Assembly: GCA_002690865.1 (NCBI GenBank)
Contig: NZGG01000024.1
Location: 62,001-126,000, forward strand
Reading direction: 5' to 3'
Source of the DNA: Gammaproteobacteria bacterium
GTDB lineage: Bacteria > Pseudomonadota > Gammaproteobacteria > Pseudomonadales > Azotimanducaceae
Length of the DNA stretch: 64,000 bases
A program made the translations under genes and the position numbers. Positions 1-8,767 of this stretch are shown one piece after another (positions within the stretch are counted from its first letter, which is position 1; every line of letters begins with the position of its first letter). The notes beneath the pieces are model-generated. The model made no database searches, had not been told where the DNA came from, and worked only from the letters and a program-made list of their open reading frames with translations.

Positions 1-1245
1 GCGAGCGAGCTGATAAATGGCCGCTAGACCAGTACCACCAGCAACGGCTATGACCTTGTCGTCTTTTGCCGGTTCAATCGGCTTTCCATAAACCCCTCTA
101 ACAAAAACACCATCTCCAGGCAGCAATTTCAACAATGCATCAGTAAAAGTACCTACGTTGATCACAGCTAAAGAAAAAGGATCATCCGTTAGTGCAGAAA
201 ATGGTTTTTCTCCCACACCAGGAATCCAAACGAATACGAACTGTCCCGCCTTTACTTTTAACTTACCATCAAAGGTAAGGACAGAAATATCCTCTGTTAC
301 TCGCATATTCTTAACCAGAGTATAAGCTTCAAATCCCATAGGGATATCGTACTTAATTAACTCCGCACTCTTATTTCTGTTCTCGGCCAAGTCAGCTTCA
401 ATCGCCTTAAAGTATCCAGTGATTGAAGTGGAATCCATTCCAGTCAATGCCGAACCGACCCCGAAGATGTCCGCCCCCTCGCTCGCAAACGCCCTAATAT
501 CATTGGCGGAACTAATTCCCCCGCAACCAATTATCGGTATATTTACAGCTTCGCGAATTTCCCTGACGCACTTAAGGGCGATAGGTAGAATGCCTTTCCC
601 CGACATGCCTCCCAACGTATTGGTAAGCACAGGATTACCATATTCAGTGTAATAAGCGGGGCCCACCGTATTGATAGCACAAATCGCATCAGCACCACCT
701 TCAGCTGCAGCTATCGCAATTTCAGCAATACTTGGTACGTTGGGAGTTAACTTAGGTATGACAGGAACGTCAACAGACTCCTTAATAGCTCGTGTTATAT
801 CTTTCACAAATGCAGCATCTTGGCCCATATCCATGCCATAGCCTTGAGCATGTGGGCACGATAAATTGATTTCTAGTCCGTCAGCGTGCGGAGCTAGCTT
901 TTGAGCGACTGCTACTAACTCTTCAAGTGATCCTCCAAAAATGGAGCACAACAAAAACCTGTCTTCGGGCACCTCGAGATAAGAAAACTGTCTCGCAGCT
1001 TCTTCAACTCCAGGATTGGTTAACCCCACTGCATTCATAAAACATCCAGGACCGTACTGCGTCAAAATCGGTTCCCGATTTCCTAATCTCGAAACAAGTC
1101 CGATACTTTTCGTAGTCATCACGCCTATTTGCGGAACATGATCGAACAAATAGCGAATAATAGGAGTTGCAGTACCAACAACCCCAGAAGGTATGGTGTA
1201 AGGGCCTGAAATTATCTTGCCCAGAAACTCGTAGCTTTGGCTCAA
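1..1245 (-). CDS. Dihydroorotate dehydrogenase-like protein fused to a PyrK-like reductase domain (3' end outside window)
   Basis: The N-terminal part is a class 1 dihydroorotate dehydrogenase-type FMN barrel (about residues 1-275). It shows NLSCPHA, KLTPNV, NTVGP, the GG-S-G loop and the terminal GCGGISS phosphate-binding motif. It runs without interruption into a ferredoxin-reductase-like domain (FAD-binding beta barrel, then AVAGGTGLA, a nucleotide-binding start) that leaves the window at base 1. Such a fusion would pass electrons to or from NAD(P)H, as PyrK does for PyrD in separate-subunit enzymes. The frame holds no ATG or GTG between its upstream TAG (1275-1273) and the conserved N-terminus. 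A TTG at 1245 gives MSQSYEFLGK, the usual distance before the barrel, but its Shine-Dalgarno (SD) signal is weak. The SCPH and LTPN motifs also resemble dihydropyrimidine dehydrogenase/PreA, so the substrate is not settled. The family is confident; the start is moderate. Confidence 0.8.
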   Translation of the reverse strand, partial: MSQSYEFLGKIISGPYTIPSGVVGTATPIIRYLFDHVPQIGVMTTKSIGLVSRLGNREPILTQYGPGCFMNAVGLTNPGVEEAARQFSYLEVPEDRFLLCSIFGGSLEELVAVAQKLAPHADGLEINLSCPHAQGYGMDMGQDAAFVKDITRAIKESVDVPVIPKLTPNVPSIAEIAIAAAEGGADAICAINTVGPAYYTEYGNPVLTNTLGGMSGKGILPIALKCVREIREAVNIPIIGCGGISSANDIRAFASEGADIFGVGSALTGMDSTSITGYFKAIEADLAENRNKSAELIKYDIPMGFEAYTLVKNMRVTEDISVLTFDGKLKVKAGQFVFVWIPGVGEKPFSALTDDPFSLAVINVGTFTDALLKLLPGDGVFVRGVYGKPIEPAKDDKVIAVAGGTGLAAIYQLAR

Positions 1246-1317
1246 TGGAAACTCATCGGGAAAACGTGAATGCTATGATAGCAGGGGCTATCAAGCTAGA
1301 CACTCTTAAACCGAAAA

Positions 1318-2076
1318 TTACCAGTATCCCTCTTGAGAAAAGCGTGCCCAAGGCTCATGGTCACCAATACCAAATCCCGTTATCATCCCATCTTTTTGGC
1401 GCTGCAGAAAATCAGGGAATTCTTGGAGGGGGGGGATACGATCGATTGCATCTAACCAGCCTTGATTATCGTAAGAAATCTGGCAATGTCTAAAGATCCC
1501 ATCCTCAATCAGCCCGTAACACGCAGCGTTTCTTCCACATCGATTTTGACCAACGCTCCCTGGGTTTATGAACTCTTGCCCGTTAACCATTCTCCGAAAC
1601 TGGATGTGTGAGTGTCCGAAAAGCACGTATTTGCAACTACTCCCGTTCGCTAACTCTATAAACTTCTCATCAGGTGTATCAGGCACAAGATGTCTTACAC
1701 CCCCTGGCAAAAAGCCGTGACGAAGCAACATGCGAATACCATCTTCTTCAAACTCTCCCTCGGGATGAAAAGTTTTCACATAGTCATAGCCCGCAGGGTC
1801 AAGATGTTCCCGAATCCATTTACTATACGCCAGCCAATGCGGTGGCCACCCATCTAGCAGAAGCATGGAGGAGTCAAGCAATTCATAGTCATGATTACCT
1901 AATATATTGATACCTTGTGGCATGCCTTTCATCAACTCAATAGTCTCATTAGCTTGTGGGCCAGGAAGCACCGCATCTCCCAAGAATATAGTCCTATCAG
2001 CATCACCGTCTTTTTTTAAAACAGCGCGAAGGGCTTCAGCATTACCGTGAATATCTGCAATTACTAATATCTTCAT
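1318..2076 (-). CDS. Calcineurin-like metallophosphoesterase, YfcE/MJ0936 type
   Basis: A 252-residue cytoplasmic protein with the full set of metal-binding motifs in order: DIHGN near residue 10, GDAV near 33, GNHD near 60, GHSH in the second half, then NPGSVGQNR. The family hydrolyses phosphodiesters or phosphomonoesters with two metal ions; the substrate cannot be read from sequence. The ATG at 2076 is preferred over the TTG three bases upstream because AGGAG lies six bases before it. It is transcribed ahead of the PyrD-like gene on the same strand with a gap of about 70 bases, so the two could be cotranscribed. Confidence 0.85.
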   Translation of the reverse strand: MKILVIADIHGNAEALRAVLKKDGDADRTIFLGDAVLPGPQANETIELMKGMPQGINILGNHDYELLDSSMLLLDGWPPHWLAYSKWIREHLDPAGYDYVKTFHPEGEFEEDGIRMLLRHGFLPGGVRHLVPDTPDEKFIELANGSSCKYVLFGHSHIQFRRMVNGQEFINPGSVGQNRCGRNAACYGLIEDGIFRHCQISYDNQGWLDAIDRIPPLQEFPDFLQRQKDGMITGFGIGDHEPWARFSQEGYW

Positions 2077-2439
2077 CAACTGCTCCTATTAAGTGAGACA
2101 ATAAAACTGCCAATCGAAAGATTCGACATAGAACTTTGCTCGCCTACCAACACATCTCAAGCATTACCTATAGAGTCTGGCCATCTATTTTAAATATCCT
2201 TAACTTAAATAGAACCGCTCAAATCGATTTAAATGACTTATCAGAGGTACTGTAGAGGCTTTTCAACATAATTTAATTGCGTGTAAGGATACCCCCTATT
2301 TCTCCTATTCACAAAGCTTGGAAAATCGAAAATAACCATCTTCACTAATCTCGCAAATTTCATGTAAACTAGTATGAGTACGACCCAAGAGCCCGAGTGA
2401 TGCATCGGCGTATAGTCTTTATAGGGAGCATAAAATAGT
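2077..2439. other. Divergent intergenic region
   Basis: About 360 bases separate the minus-strand phosphoesterase from the plus-strand molybdenum hydroxylase genes, so promoters for both must lie here. I see no convincing coding potential, no strong paired -35/-10 and no tRNA-like fold. AGGAG at 2083-2087 (minus strand) and AGGGAG near 2423-2428 (plus strand) are the ribosome-binding sites of the flanking genes. Confidence 0.5.
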
Positions 2440-3297
2440 ATGAGATACGAAGCACCAACCACGACTAAAGAAGCAGCAAGTCTGATAGCGGGAGAGAAAG
2501 GGGAAGCTTTCGTTCTGGCTGGAGGAACAGATCTTTTAGTGAGAATGAAAACTGGCCTAAGTGATCCAGACCTCGTAGTGGATATCAAACATATCCCAGC
2601 CATGCAAGATATCAAAACTACTGATTCAGGCACAAAGATTGGGGGCGCGGTCTCAGGCTCTCGCTTGAACTCCAACAAAAAACTCAAAAAAGCTTGGCCG
2701 GGTGTTGTCGAAGCCACTAATCTAATAGGCTCAGATCAAATTCAGGGCAGGGCCACAATGGTTGGCAATCTGTGCAATGCATCGCCGGCAGCAGATAGCG
2801 TTCCTGCAATGATAGCAGCCGGTGCAAAAGCGGTTGTTGTTGGCCCAACGAAAAGGCGAACTGTCCCAGTTGAAAAAATAGCCACTGGCCCTGGAAGAAC
2901 CTCGCTTGCGAAGGGTGAAATAATAGAATCGATTAACCTTCCAAAAAGAACGGGCAAATCAGGAGATGCTTACCTAAGATTCATCCCACGAACCGAGATG
3001 GATATTGCGGTAGTGAGTGCAGGCGTAAACTTGACTCTAGAAAAAGGGCTGGTGAAAACTGCAAGAGTTTGCTTGGGTGCAGTAGGTCCCACCGCTGTAC
3101 TTGTTCAAAAAGCTGCTAAAGCCATTATAGGCAGCAAACTAGATGAAGAGTCCCTGAAGAAGATGGCGGATGCATGTTCAGCAGCATGCAATCCAATAAG
3201 TGACAAGCGCGGTACGGTAGAGTATCGAACTAAGGTAGCTGGTGTTTTGGCAAAACGAGCAGCAAAAATTGCTTTCGAGCGAGCAGGAGGTAAGTAA
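2440..3297 (+). CDS. Molybdenum hydroxylase, FAD-binding medium subunit (CoxM/XdhB-like)
   Basis: 285 residues, typical for the FAD subunit of xanthine-dehydrogenase-family enzymes. The AGGTDL pyrophosphate-binding motif lies near residue 28 and GNLCNASPAAD (the second flavin loop) near 108. The C-terminal CO_deh_flav_C region includes RTEMDIA, CLGAVGPT and the terminal EYR. It would carry electrons from the 2Fe-2S subunit to FAD. Its stop codon overlaps the next start by one base (TAATG), so the subunits are translationally coupled. It is first in a medium-small-large gene order, the same order as cox operons. Confidence 0.9.
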   Translation: MRYEAPTTTKEAASLIAGEKGEAFVLAGGTDLLVRMKTGLSDPDLVVDIKHIPAMQDIKTTDSGTKIGGAVSGSRLNSNKKLKKAWPGVVEATNLIGSDQIQGRATMVGNLCNASPAADSVPAMIAAGAKAVVVGPTKRRTVPVEKIATGPGRTSLAKGEIIESINLPKRTGKSGDAYLRFIPRTEMDIAVVSAGVNLTLEKGLVKTARVCLGAVGPTAVLVQKAAKAIIGSKLDEESLKKMADACSAACNPISDKRGTVEYRTKVAGVLAKRAAKIAFERAGGK

Positions 3298-3776
3298 TGA
3301 CTGGCACATTAGTAAATACAACTGTAAATGGTGATGCTGTTCAATTTGCATGTCCAACAGATGAATCCCTATTGGATTCTCTGAGGGACCGGATTGGACT
3401 AACTGGGGTCAAGGAAGGCTGTGGAACAGGAGACTGCGGTGCTTGCAGCATTACTTTAGATGGCGAGCTCGTTTGCTCGTGTCTTGTTTTGGGTGTAGAA
3501 GCAAATGGAAGAGAAATTGGTACCGTAGAGGGACTTGCCGATGGTGATAAGCTGCATCCTTTACAGGACCAGTTCATTAATAATGCAGCTTTGCAATGTG
3601 GCATTTGCACTCCGGGTTTTCTAGTCGCAGCCAAGGCACTATTAGATAAGAATAATAACCCAACAGAAGAAGAGATCCGTTATGCATTGGCGGGGAATCT
3701 TTGCCGTTGCACCGGCTACGACAAGATTGTGCGGGCCGTTCAGGCAGCATCGAAAGATCTCAGGAAAAAGAAGTAA
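3297..3776 (+). CDS. Molybdenum hydroxylase, [2Fe-2S] small subunit (CoxS/XdhC-like)
   Basis: 159 residues with both cluster-binding regions. The plant-ferredoxin-like motif CGTGDCGAC near residue 41 plus a later Cys bind one cluster. CGICTPGF near 101 and the CRCTGY motif near 139 bind the second in the four-helix domain. It relays electrons from the molybdenum site of the large subunit to the FAD subunit. Length and motif spacing are normal. It lies between and close to its partner genes. Confidence 0.93.
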   Translation: MTGTLVNTTVNGDAVQFACPTDESLLDSLRDRIGLTGVKEGCGTGDCGACSITLDGELVCSCLVLGVEANGREIGTVEGLADGDKLHPLQDQFINNAALQCGICTPGFLVAAKALLDKNNNPTEEEIRYALAGNLCRCTGYDKIVRAVQAASKDLRKKK

Positions 3777-3809
3777 CCTTCTAAATATTAGCGATAGGAA
3801 TTATCTGAC

Positions 3810-6068
3810 ATGACTCATGATCAAAGCTTTACAAATCAAAAATTCAAATTGGTCGGTAGCCGCGTAAATCGTCCAGACGGCGTTGATAAGGTAACTGGAC
3901 GTGCAAAGTATGGTGCAGATGCTGCAGCTCCGGGGCAACTAGTTGCCCTATTTTTAAGGTCTCCCCATGCACACGCAAAAATAAAAAAATTAGACACCTC
4001 GAGAGCAGAAAAACTCGCAGGAGTCAAGGCAGTTATTACAAGTGCCGACCTCCCGGACCATACGAATGGTGCGCAACTCGATGTGCTCGAGAATTGTATG
4101 GCCCGAGACCGGGTACTTTACGATGGTCATGCTGTAGCAGCGGTGGCGGCTATTGATAGAGAGACTGCAAAGAAAGCACTCAAACTAATTAAAGTAAGCT
4201 ATGAAAAGCTGCCGCATGTAACCGATGTAGATGAAGCCATGAAATCAGATGCTCCCTTGGTGAGAGAAAATATCTTCACTCGGGGTGTGGATCCAAAGCC
4301 AACGAAACCATCAAACATTTGTAAAGTATCGACATTTGGTCATGGTGATATCGAGGCAGGATTTAATGAAGCTGATGTGATAATCGAAAAGAGCTTTAAA
4401 ACAGAACAAACTCACCAAGGCTACATTGAACCTCATGCATGCCTCGCTTCGGTGGGACCGGATGGTAACGGGGAGCTCTGGGTAACAACTCAGGGACATT
4501 ACACTTACAGAACAGTGTGTTCTGCGCTACTCGGAATGGATATGGCTAAGCTCAAGGTCACATCATCTGAGATCGGAGGCGGTTTTGGAGGTAAAACACA
4601 CGTTTGGATTGAGCCAATAGCGTTAGCGCTATCTCGTAAAGCAAATCGTCCAGTGAAGGCAGTTATGACCCGAGATGAAGTATTTAAGGCCAGTGGACCC
4701 ACCTGCTCAACCTCTATGGATATTAAGATCGGCGCTAAGAAAGATGGAACTATCACAGCTGGGTCCGCGCACATCCGATACCAAGATGGAGCTTTCCGTG
4801 GCCAATGGGGACAGCTAGGCGCTATGACGGCGTTCGCTTGTTACGATCTAAAGAATGTTCAGTCTGTGGGATATGATGTACTCGTCAATCGACCAAAAGT
4901 TGCAGCATATCGGGCACCGTCTGCACCAATGGCCGCTTTCGGAGTAGAAAGCACAGTTGATCTGGTGGCAAAGGCCATTGGGATGGATCCTGTAGCCCTG
5001 CGCATTAAGAATGCAGCCAAAGAGGGTACGCGAGCTTCGTATGGACCCACATACGGACCCATTGGGATTGGACCGACTTTAGAAGCAGCAAAAAATCATC
5101 CTCATATGAGAGCCAAACTAAAGAAAAACCAAGGTCGTGGTATGGCTTGTGGCTTTTGGTTCAACTTTGGAGGTCAAACCTGCTCCGATATCAATATTAG
5201 CGCAGACGGAACAGTTAATTTAACGCTGGGGACAGTAGACGTAGGAGGATCGCGAGCATCCATGTCTCTAATTTGCGCAGAAGAACTCGGAATTCCCTAC
5301 GATCAAGTAAAAGCGAATATAGCGGATACCTCCTCGCTTGGACATAACGACACCACAGAAGGCAGTCGGGGCACGTTCTCATCAGGCATGGCAACTATTT
5401 TTGCGGCTCGAGAAGCAATTGAGGAAATGAAAGAACGAGCAGCTCAAACGTGGGATATTCCCGTGGAAGAAGTCGAATGGGTAGAAGGGGAAGCCAGAGC
5501 GGTTGGTAAGAAGAATGACAACTTACCTCCCTTAACCCTTAAAGAGATAGCAGGGCGTGCAGCCGCTACTGGGGGACCAATCGCCGGACATAACGAAGTT
5601 GTCGCCGATGGCGCGGGCGTTTCTTTCGCTAGTCACATCTGTGATGTCGAGGTAGATCCTGAGACTGGCGGAACCAAGATAATTCGGTACACAGTGATCC
5701 AAGATGCTGGTAAAGCTATTAATCCAGATTATGTAGAAGGACAGTTTCAGGGCGGCGCTGCGCAAGGTATCGGTTGGGCTCTTAATGAGGAATACATTTA
5801 CGGCGATGATGGACGATTACAAAATGCTGGATTTTTAGATTATCGTATCCCTGTATGTTCAGATCTTCCATTTATCGATACAGAAATACTAGAAATCCCC
5901 AATCCAAATCATCCTTATGGAATTCGGGGAGTAGGCGAAACCTCTATCGTCCCGCCATTAGCCGCAATTGGTAACGCAGTTTCTAACGCAGCAGGTGTTC
6001 GTATGACGCATGTACCAATGTCGCCACCGCGGATACTTAAAGCGATCGAGGAAGCGGCCGAGGCATAA
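3810..6068 (+). CDS. Molybdenum hydroxylase, molybdopterin-binding large subunit
   Basis: 752 residues of the xanthine dehydrogenase/aldehyde oxidase family. Visible are the N-terminal GRAKYGAD substrate-channel region, GGGFGGK (molybdopterin contact), AYRAPSAP at about residues 366-373 and the catalytic Glu in GVGE (residue 710). The active-site loop is not the AYxCSFR of form I CO dehydrogenase, nor the AYRGAGR of form II, so a CO dehydrogenase call is not supported. The loop is closer to that of 4-hydroxybenzoyl-CoA reductase or aldehyde/nicotinate-type hydroxylases. Substrate is unknown. AGGAA precedes the start by nine bases. A strong hairpin after the stop suggests the three-subunit operon ends here. 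Confidence 0.9.
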   Translation: MTHDQSFTNQKFKLVGSRVNRPDGVDKVTGRAKYGADAAAPGQLVALFLRSPHAHAKIKKLDTSRAEKLAGVKAVITSADLPDHTNGAQLDVLENCMARDRVLYDGHAVAAVAAIDRETAKKALKLIKVSYEKLPHVTDVDEAMKSDAPLVRENIFTRGVDPKPTKPSNICKVSTFGHGDIEAGFNEADVIIEKSFKTEQTHQGYIEPHACLASVGPDGNGELWVTTQGHYTYRTVCSALLGMDMAKLKVTSSEIGGGFGGKTHVWIEPIALALSRKANRPVKAVMTRDEVFKASGPTCSTSMDIKIGAKKDGTITAGSAHIRYQDGAFRGQWGQLGAMTAFACYDLKNVQSVGYDVLVNRPKVAAYRAPSAPMAAFGVESTVDLVAKAIGMDPVALRIKNAAKEGTRASYGPTYGPIGIGPTLEAAKNHPHMRAKLKKNQGRGMACGFWFNFGGQTCSDINISADGTVNLTLGTVDVGGSRASMSLICAEELGIPYDQVKANIADTSSLGHNDTTEGSRGTFSSGMATIFAAREAIEEMKERAAQTWDIPVEEVEWVEGEARAVGKKNDNLPPLTLKEIAGRAAATGGPIAGHNEVVADGAGVSFASHICDVEVDPETGGTKIIRYTVIQDAGKAINPDYVEGQFQGGAAQGIGWALNEEYIYGDDGRLQNAGFLDYRIPVCSDLPFIDTEILEIPNPNHPYGIRGVGETSIVPPLAAIGNAVSNAAGVRMTHVPMSPPRILKAIEEAAEA

Positions 6069-6080
6069 TAATAGAATAAA

Positions 6081-6131
6081 CAGCTGCCACAGCGTGTTTC
6101 TGAATGTCAGTGGCAGCTGAATCTTCTTTTA
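6081..6131 (+). terminator. Rho-independent terminator after the molybdenum hydroxylase operon
   Basis: A perfect ten-base inverted repeat, CAGCTGCCAC (6081-6090) and GTGGCAGCTG (6110-6119), with a 19-base loop. It is followed by AATCTTCTTTT. It lies 12 bases after the large-subunit stop and before the MoaD-like gene. The loop is longer than usual and the T-run is interrupted, so termination may be partial. Confidence 0.6.
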
Positions 6132-6161
6132 ATCTGCCCCCTAAGTATTGATAGAGAAAAA

Positions 6162-6404
6162 ATGCAAGTCAATCTAACAGGGTCATTGCGCTCTGCAGTT
6201 AATGGAGAAGAAGTAGTCGAGATCAAAGCGGATACTATTCGTGAACTGCTCAGCAGACTGCTAGAAACCTATCCCGCAATGAAGGACCATATGGATACAG
6301 GCATCGCCGTTTCAATTGATGGCGAAATATATCGGGATAGTCCTTCGAAAAAGCTGCCCGCTGGATCAGAAGTCTTTCTTCTCCCACGGCTTCAAGGCGG
6401 CTAA
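6162..6404 (+). CDS. MoaD/ThiS-like ubiquitin-fold sulfur carrier protein
   Basis: 80 residues with the beta-grasp pattern of the family and the terminal Gly-Gly (LPRLQGG), which becomes a thiocarboxylate after adenylation. MoaD donates sulfur for molybdopterin dithiolene formation; ThiS does so for thiazole. Placement directly after a molybdenum hydroxylase operon favours a MoaD-like role or a dedicated maturation role, but this is inference. No activating enzyme (MoeB/ThiF) is in the window. Confidence 0.75.
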   Translation: MQVNLTGSLRSAVNGEEVVEIKADTIRELLSRLLETYPAMKDHMDTGIAVSIDGEIYRDSPSKKLPAGSEVFLLPRLQGG

Positions 6405-6483
6405 TTATTGCTTTTTCGCCTTTAATCGAAAGGCGTGCTTTAATTATATAATCATCACCAGCTCAATATCAGGAGAAGTACCA

Positions 6484-7533
6484 GTGAAGAAAAAAGTAGT
6501 TGCTCAGTTTCCACGGCAAGCAAATCCGGAAGAACTGCGTTTAAGATATGCAGCTGAGCTAGAGGCTCTCGATGCTATTGCGGAGATTGTGGAAGTCGAC
6601 AGTAGCAGCGAAGAATCATTCATCGAAGGAGCTCACGATGCAGATGCATTACTAACTTCTTGGGGACTTCGAATTTCTCGAAATATTATAGAATCTCTAG
6701 ATCACTGCGTGATTATCGGTGTTGGTAGCGTTGGGGTTGATATGGTGGATGTTGACGCTGCCACAGAGCATGGCATTGTGGTTACGAATACTCCTGACAT
6801 TTTTATCGAGGAAGTGGCGGACCACGCGATGGCTCTGCTCCTCGGATCCTATCGGCAACTAAAAATTCAGGAGGACTTTATTCAGAAGGGCAAATGGTAT
6901 TCGGGTCGACCGAGCTTGACCCCGACCCCTCGTCTTATCGGCCAAACGCTAGGCCTGCTAGCCTATGGAAATGTAGCTAAGGCCACTGCGCGCCGAGCTA
7001 AAGCTTTTGGATTGAATATCATCGCTCACGACCCTTATGTCTCAGAAACGAAGATGACCAACGACGGCGTTGAACCAGTCACCTTCTCTGAGCTGCTAAC
7101 ACGCTCTGACTATTTATCACTTCATTGCTTATTGAATGACGAAACACATCACATAATAAATGCGCAAGCGCTCAAGAAAATGAAAGATACAGCCTACCTC
7201 ATCAATACCTGTAGAGGTGGTGTGGTTGATGAACAAGCCCTAACCGAAGCGCTGCGCAATAACGAAATAGCGGGGGCCGGTCTCGATGTCCTAGAACAGG
7301 AGCCTATTGATATGAATAACCCACTGCTTACGATGGATAATGTAATGCTTACACCGCATGTGGCCTCTGCGACAAGCCGCATGCGTCCCGCTACAAGATA
7401 TAGAGCTGCAAGGGAAATCTCGCTGGCATTACGCGGAAAATGGCCGATGAGCCCGGTAAATCCAACTGTAATGCCTAGAGTGGAATTAGAACGTTGGCAG
7501 CCATATCCAATGGATAGAGGTCCCAATCGCTAA
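6484..7533 (+). CDS. D-isomer-specific 2-hydroxyacid dehydrogenase (phosphoglycerate dehydrogenase-like)
   Basis: 349 residues. The GTG at 6484 is chosen because AGGAG at 6471-6475 lies eight bases upstream and the protein then begins VKKKVVAQF, a normal family start. A longer in-frame extension to 6316 overlaps the MoaD-like gene and is implausible. The substrate and NAD domains and the catalytic Arg (NTCRGG), Glu (LEQEP) and His (TPHVASA) are present. The dinucleotide-binding loop is odd: in GLLAYGNVAKA the first and third Gly of GxGxxG are Ala. The substrate could be 3-phosphoglycerate or another 2-ketoacid. Confidence 0.85.
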   Translation: MKKKVVAQFPRQANPEELRLRYAAELEALDAIAEIVEVDSSSEESFIEGAHDADALLTSWGLRISRNIIESLDHCVIIGVGSVGVDMVDVDAATEHGIVVTNTPDIFIEEVADHAMALLLGSYRQLKIQEDFIQKGKWYSGRPSLTPTPRLIGQTLGLLAYGNVAKATARRAKAFGLNIIAHDPYVSETKMTNDGVEPVTFSELLTRSDYLSLHCLLNDETHHIINAQALKKMKDTAYLINTCRGGVVDEQALTEALRNNEIAGAGLDVLEQEPIDMNNPLLTMDNVMLTPHVASATSRMRPATRYRAAREISLALRGKWPMSPVNPTVMPRVELERWQPYPMDRGPNR

Positions 7534-7565
7534 AACATGAGTGAACCGTGACATTCCAGATCTAC

Positions 7566-8492
7566 CTACTCGATATTTTTACCCAAAGCCCGAGCCTCCG
7601 ATTCATAGGGTGCATAGGAATTCTTGAGCACTGCAGAATTTAAGATACACTCAGCCACAAGGTCACTGCCATCAAAGATTGATGTTCGGAGCCAGTGTGA
7701 CTCCACTCTCCTACTCTCTGAAAGTGCAATCACCTCTCGTTCCAACCGATATGGCTGATTCACAAACAAAGGTCCTTTAATCAATTTAATCTCCTGATCC
7801 GCGAACAAACCAACAGCAGGACCCTTCACAGGAATTTCATTACGCCGCGAAGTATAATGAGTGAGCACGCTGATCATCTCTACAGGTATTACAGCTCTCC
7901 CCCATGGAGAGGCATCAGAATCGCTGTACCAAGCACAATCTTCAGTAATGCACTGTAACTTCTGCTTTAAAGAGAAGGGATACATATCACCCATAATCTG
8001 ATCAAGCTGCATGATCACTGGCTCTTTTTCTACAATCTTTTGACCTACCTTAACATCCGCATGAATGACCAAATTTTCAACTGGTCTGAGATTTGCTAAT
8101 CTATTATCAATTTCAGAATCTGGATATTTTGGACCGATACTCGCTGTGCCCTTAAGCACCGGTGTTCCATCACGTTTTTCTGCCCAAACGTCACAAATTT
8201 GCTCACTCGGGCTGACAAAGGCCCGAACTTCCTCGCCCTCAACGACCATATTCTGATAATGAGCGCTTATACAACCTCTCTCAAACCAGGCATCGCCAAA
8301 TACTTCGTATAGTAGCGGCACAAACTGACTAAAATGAGTGGGTCCCTCGATTGGAGCACCATTCAAACCCAGATCCTTTGCCATACCATCATCATGCACA
8401 GATAAGTGCCCCTCGTAGACTTGTTCACCTAACATTTGCCTGGGGTATCGAAAGTCGCCACAAATAAAAGACTTTTGCGTAAATGGGGTCAT
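7566..8492 (-). CDS. MaoC-like hot-dog fold dehydratase family protein
   Basis: About 308 residues from the ATG at 8492, which has GGA seven bases upstream. The frame stays open to a TTG at 8561 (331 residues) with an ATG at 8549, but neither has an SD signal. The first half has the double-hot-dog pattern: HLSVHDDGMAKDLGL, then GPTHFSQF, then ISAHYQNMVVEGEEV. Such proteins hydrate or dehydrate acyl-CoA thioesters, but the canonical MaoC catalytic Asp-His pair is not clearly visible. It is convergent with the hydroxyacid dehydrogenase gene. Family moderately certain, substrate unknown. Confidence 0.65.
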   Translation of the reverse strand: MTPFTQKSFICGDFRYPRQMLGEQVYEGHLSVHDDGMAKDLGLNGAPIEGPTHFSQFVPLLYEVFGDAWFERGCISAHYQNMVVEGEEVRAFVSPSEQICDVWAEKRDGTPVLKGTASIGPKYPDSEIDNRLANLRPVENLVIHADVKVGQKIVEKEPVIMQLDQIMGDMYPFSLKQKLQCITEDCAWYSDSDASPWGRAVIPVEMISVLTHYTSRRNEIPVKGPAVGLFADQEIKLIKGPLFVNQPYRLEREVIALSESRRVESHWLRTSIFDGSDLVAECILNSAVLKNSYAPYESEARALGKNIE

Positions 8493-8717
8493 TTTTCTTT
8501 CCAATTCTAATGATCGCGGAAAATACCATAGGCGATGTTCCAGGGCCATAGCATCAGCCAATTTCGTTAAATTTGCATAAAGATTAGTCTACTTAACACT
8601 CAGTAAATGCGAATCTTCTATTTATGAACTATAATTCAAGTTTTTATAACCTGATGAAAAAAATCTTGTAATCCCACTCTTTTCAAGGTTTGAAATGACA
8701 TCTGCCCTAGAGGCGAA

Positions 8718-8739
8718 CGGATATAAGTAAGGTTATCCG
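8718..8739 (+). promoter_or_regulatory. Small inverted repeat in the icd leader
   Basis: CGGATA (8718-8723) and TATCCG (8734-8739) form a perfect six-base stem with a ten-base loop, ending 28 bases before the isocitrate dehydrogenase start. It could be an operator or a leader hairpin. There is no T-run, so it is not a terminator. Confidence 0.3.
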
Positions 8740-8767
8740 CGGGACACCAACACAAAAAAGGCTGCTT

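Noticed and set aside
3810-6068. Annotation as CO dehydrogenase large subunit (coxL)
   Set aside because: The diagnostic active-site loop is AYRAPSAP, not AYxCSFR or AYRGAGR.
6316-6483. A longer N-terminus for the hydroxyacid dehydrogenase from 6316
   Set aside because: It overlaps the MoaD-like gene, has no family similarity, and a strong SD supports GTG at 6484.
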